Positions 63,312 through 64,000 of a stretch of DNA of 64,000 nucleotides are shown piece by piece; positions within the stretch are counted from its first letter, which is position 1, and the number at the start of each line of letters is the position of its first letter. The notes under the pieces are model-generated. The model did not search any database and was not told the origin of the DNA. It worked only from the letters and a program-made list of their open reading frames with translations. A program made the translations under genes and the position numbers. The stretch comes from Labrenzia sp. 011 (lineage in GTDB: Bacteria > Pseudomonadota > Alphaproteobacteria > Rhizobiales > Stappiaceae): positions 62,001 through 126,000 of the forward strand of contig NZ_QCYM01000011.1 of assembly GCF_003075075.1 (NCBI RefSeq). The letters run 5' to 3'.

Positions 63312-64000
63312 TCAGTCGAAAACCGACGCGATCTGGTCGACGCTGATGCCTTCCTTGATCTCGCGCAGGCGGGCATAGATCAGGGCAATGAGAATGCTGA
63401 TGTAGCCCACTCCGATGGTGGACAGCGCCGAGTACAGGATGACGGCAATGATGGTGCCACCGATGGCGGCGACAATTCCGATCACCAGGCCCACGACAAG
63501 GTTTATGACGATGATGAGGATCAGGGCCAGGAGAAGCGCGCCGATGATGGGCCAGCGGTATTGTTTGGTAAGGCGGGCACTGCGACCGAGGCCGCCGAAC
63601 CCGACACGTTCGATGACGACCGCCGGGACCATCACCGAAAACACCGCGTAGAGCCAGAGACCCGGGATGACGAACAGCAGCGTCCCTATGCCGGCCAGGA
63701 GGCCGGCGACCAGGCTCAGGATCGCCACGGGCACCAGAGCGCTCAGCGCCGGGCCGATGTAGCGTCCCGGCTGCACGGGCCGGTTCAGTTTCGCGTCATA
63801 GGCAAGTTGCACCAGAAGCGCGGTCGTCAGGGAGTAGATCACCATCTCCACGACGAACGCCAGTCCGAAGGCGGCGGAGCTGCCGGGGCTGTCGAATGTG
63901 GGCTCCCCCACTCCGAGTGCCGCGTCGAAGCCGATCAGCCCTCCGGTCAGCAGGAAGCCCAGCAGCACGGGCACGAAGGCGATGATGACGACCTTGAGAA
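63312..64000 (-). CDS. Polytopic membrane protein (partial, cut by window edge)
   Basis: The C-terminal 229 residues of a membrane protein; the N-terminus lies beyond the window, and the frame is open to the edge. About six hydrophobic segments, many Ile/Val/Gly (GALLLALILIIVINLVVGLV). It resembles the glycerophosphodiester phosphodiesterase membrane-domain/DUF975-like group. Function unknown. Confidence 0.75.
   Translation of the reverse strand, partial: LKVVIIAFVPVLLGFLLTGGLIGFDAALGVGEPTFDSPGSSAAFGLAFVVEMVIYSLTTALLVQLAYDAKLNRPVQPGRYIGPALSALVPVAILSLVAGLLAGIGTLLFVIPGLWLYAVFSVMVPAVVIERVGFGGLGRSARLTKQYRWPIIGALLLALILIIVINLVVGLVIGIVAAIGGTIIAVILYSALSTIGVGYISILIALIYARLREIKEGISVDQIASVFD

Overview
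The window is GC-rich bacterial chromosome with tightly packed genes. Gene content points to an alphaproteobacterium, most likely in the Hyphomicrobiales/Stappiaceae area: a phnGHIJ-type C-P lyase operon, a DUF2794 gene, a ccmABCDG run, glnK-amtB, and a gadB-gadC-glsA acid-resistance locus resembling those of Brucella and relatives. This placement is inferred from gene content only. I saw no insertion sequence, prophage, CRISPR array or rRNA.

Layout. 1-3.6 kb: the start of a C-P lyase operon (phnGHI and a cut phnJ, minus strand) with the divergent regulator phnF. 3.6-11.8 kb: a LuxR-type regulator facing a long leader, then glutamate decarboxylase, a glutamate/GABA antiporter, glutaminase, an MscS channel and a secreted beta-rich protein. 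Together these can make glutamate from glutamine, use a proton to decarboxylate it, and export GABA. 11.9-15.6 kb: a TetR/AhpD-like pair with two operators, a CYTH-CHAD protein and a cupin. 15.9 kb: tRNA-Leu(CAA). 16.2-22.6 kb: a two-component system (NtrC-like regulator with an altered GAFTGA loop, and a Cache-type kinase), an OFA-family transporter and a LysR regulator.

22.7-26.4 kb: membrane and housekeeping genes (YqaA, DsbB, a zincin-like protein, inorganic pyrophosphatase, GNAT). 26.6-32.4 kb: a TRAP transporter in one operon with a class II (degradative-type) HMG-CoA reductase, with a divergent MocR regulator; this looks like mevalonate uptake and catabolism. 32.8-40.7 kb: DUF2794, a subtilase autotransporter, a Bax-inhibitor-1 protein, a secreted protein and the YbbAP-type ABC exporter next to tesA. 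41.4-54.1 kb: mostly single-gene housekeeping units (aldo/keto reductase, ThpR, glycosyltransferase, AlkA-like glycosylase, GluQ-RS, AEC permease, hybrid kinase, PAP2 phosphatase, phosphotyrosine phosphatase, PhhB, TusA, DUF924). 54.4-56.4 kb: glnK-amtB behind a sigma-54-like promoter. 56.5-64 kb: a HAD phosphatase, an orphan ABC permease, a CDF exporter, DUF1223, the cytochrome c maturation cluster ccmABCDG and a cut membrane protein.

The least expected features are a 45-bp palindromic repeat in three copies, one of which supplies the stop codon of the LuxR gene; the MscS and beta-rich genes attached to the gad locus; the TRAP/HMG-CoA reductase operon; the GAFPGA loop in the NtrC-like regulator; an isolated UgpE-like permease; and a ccmA gene with no ATG, GTG or TTG available at its natural start.
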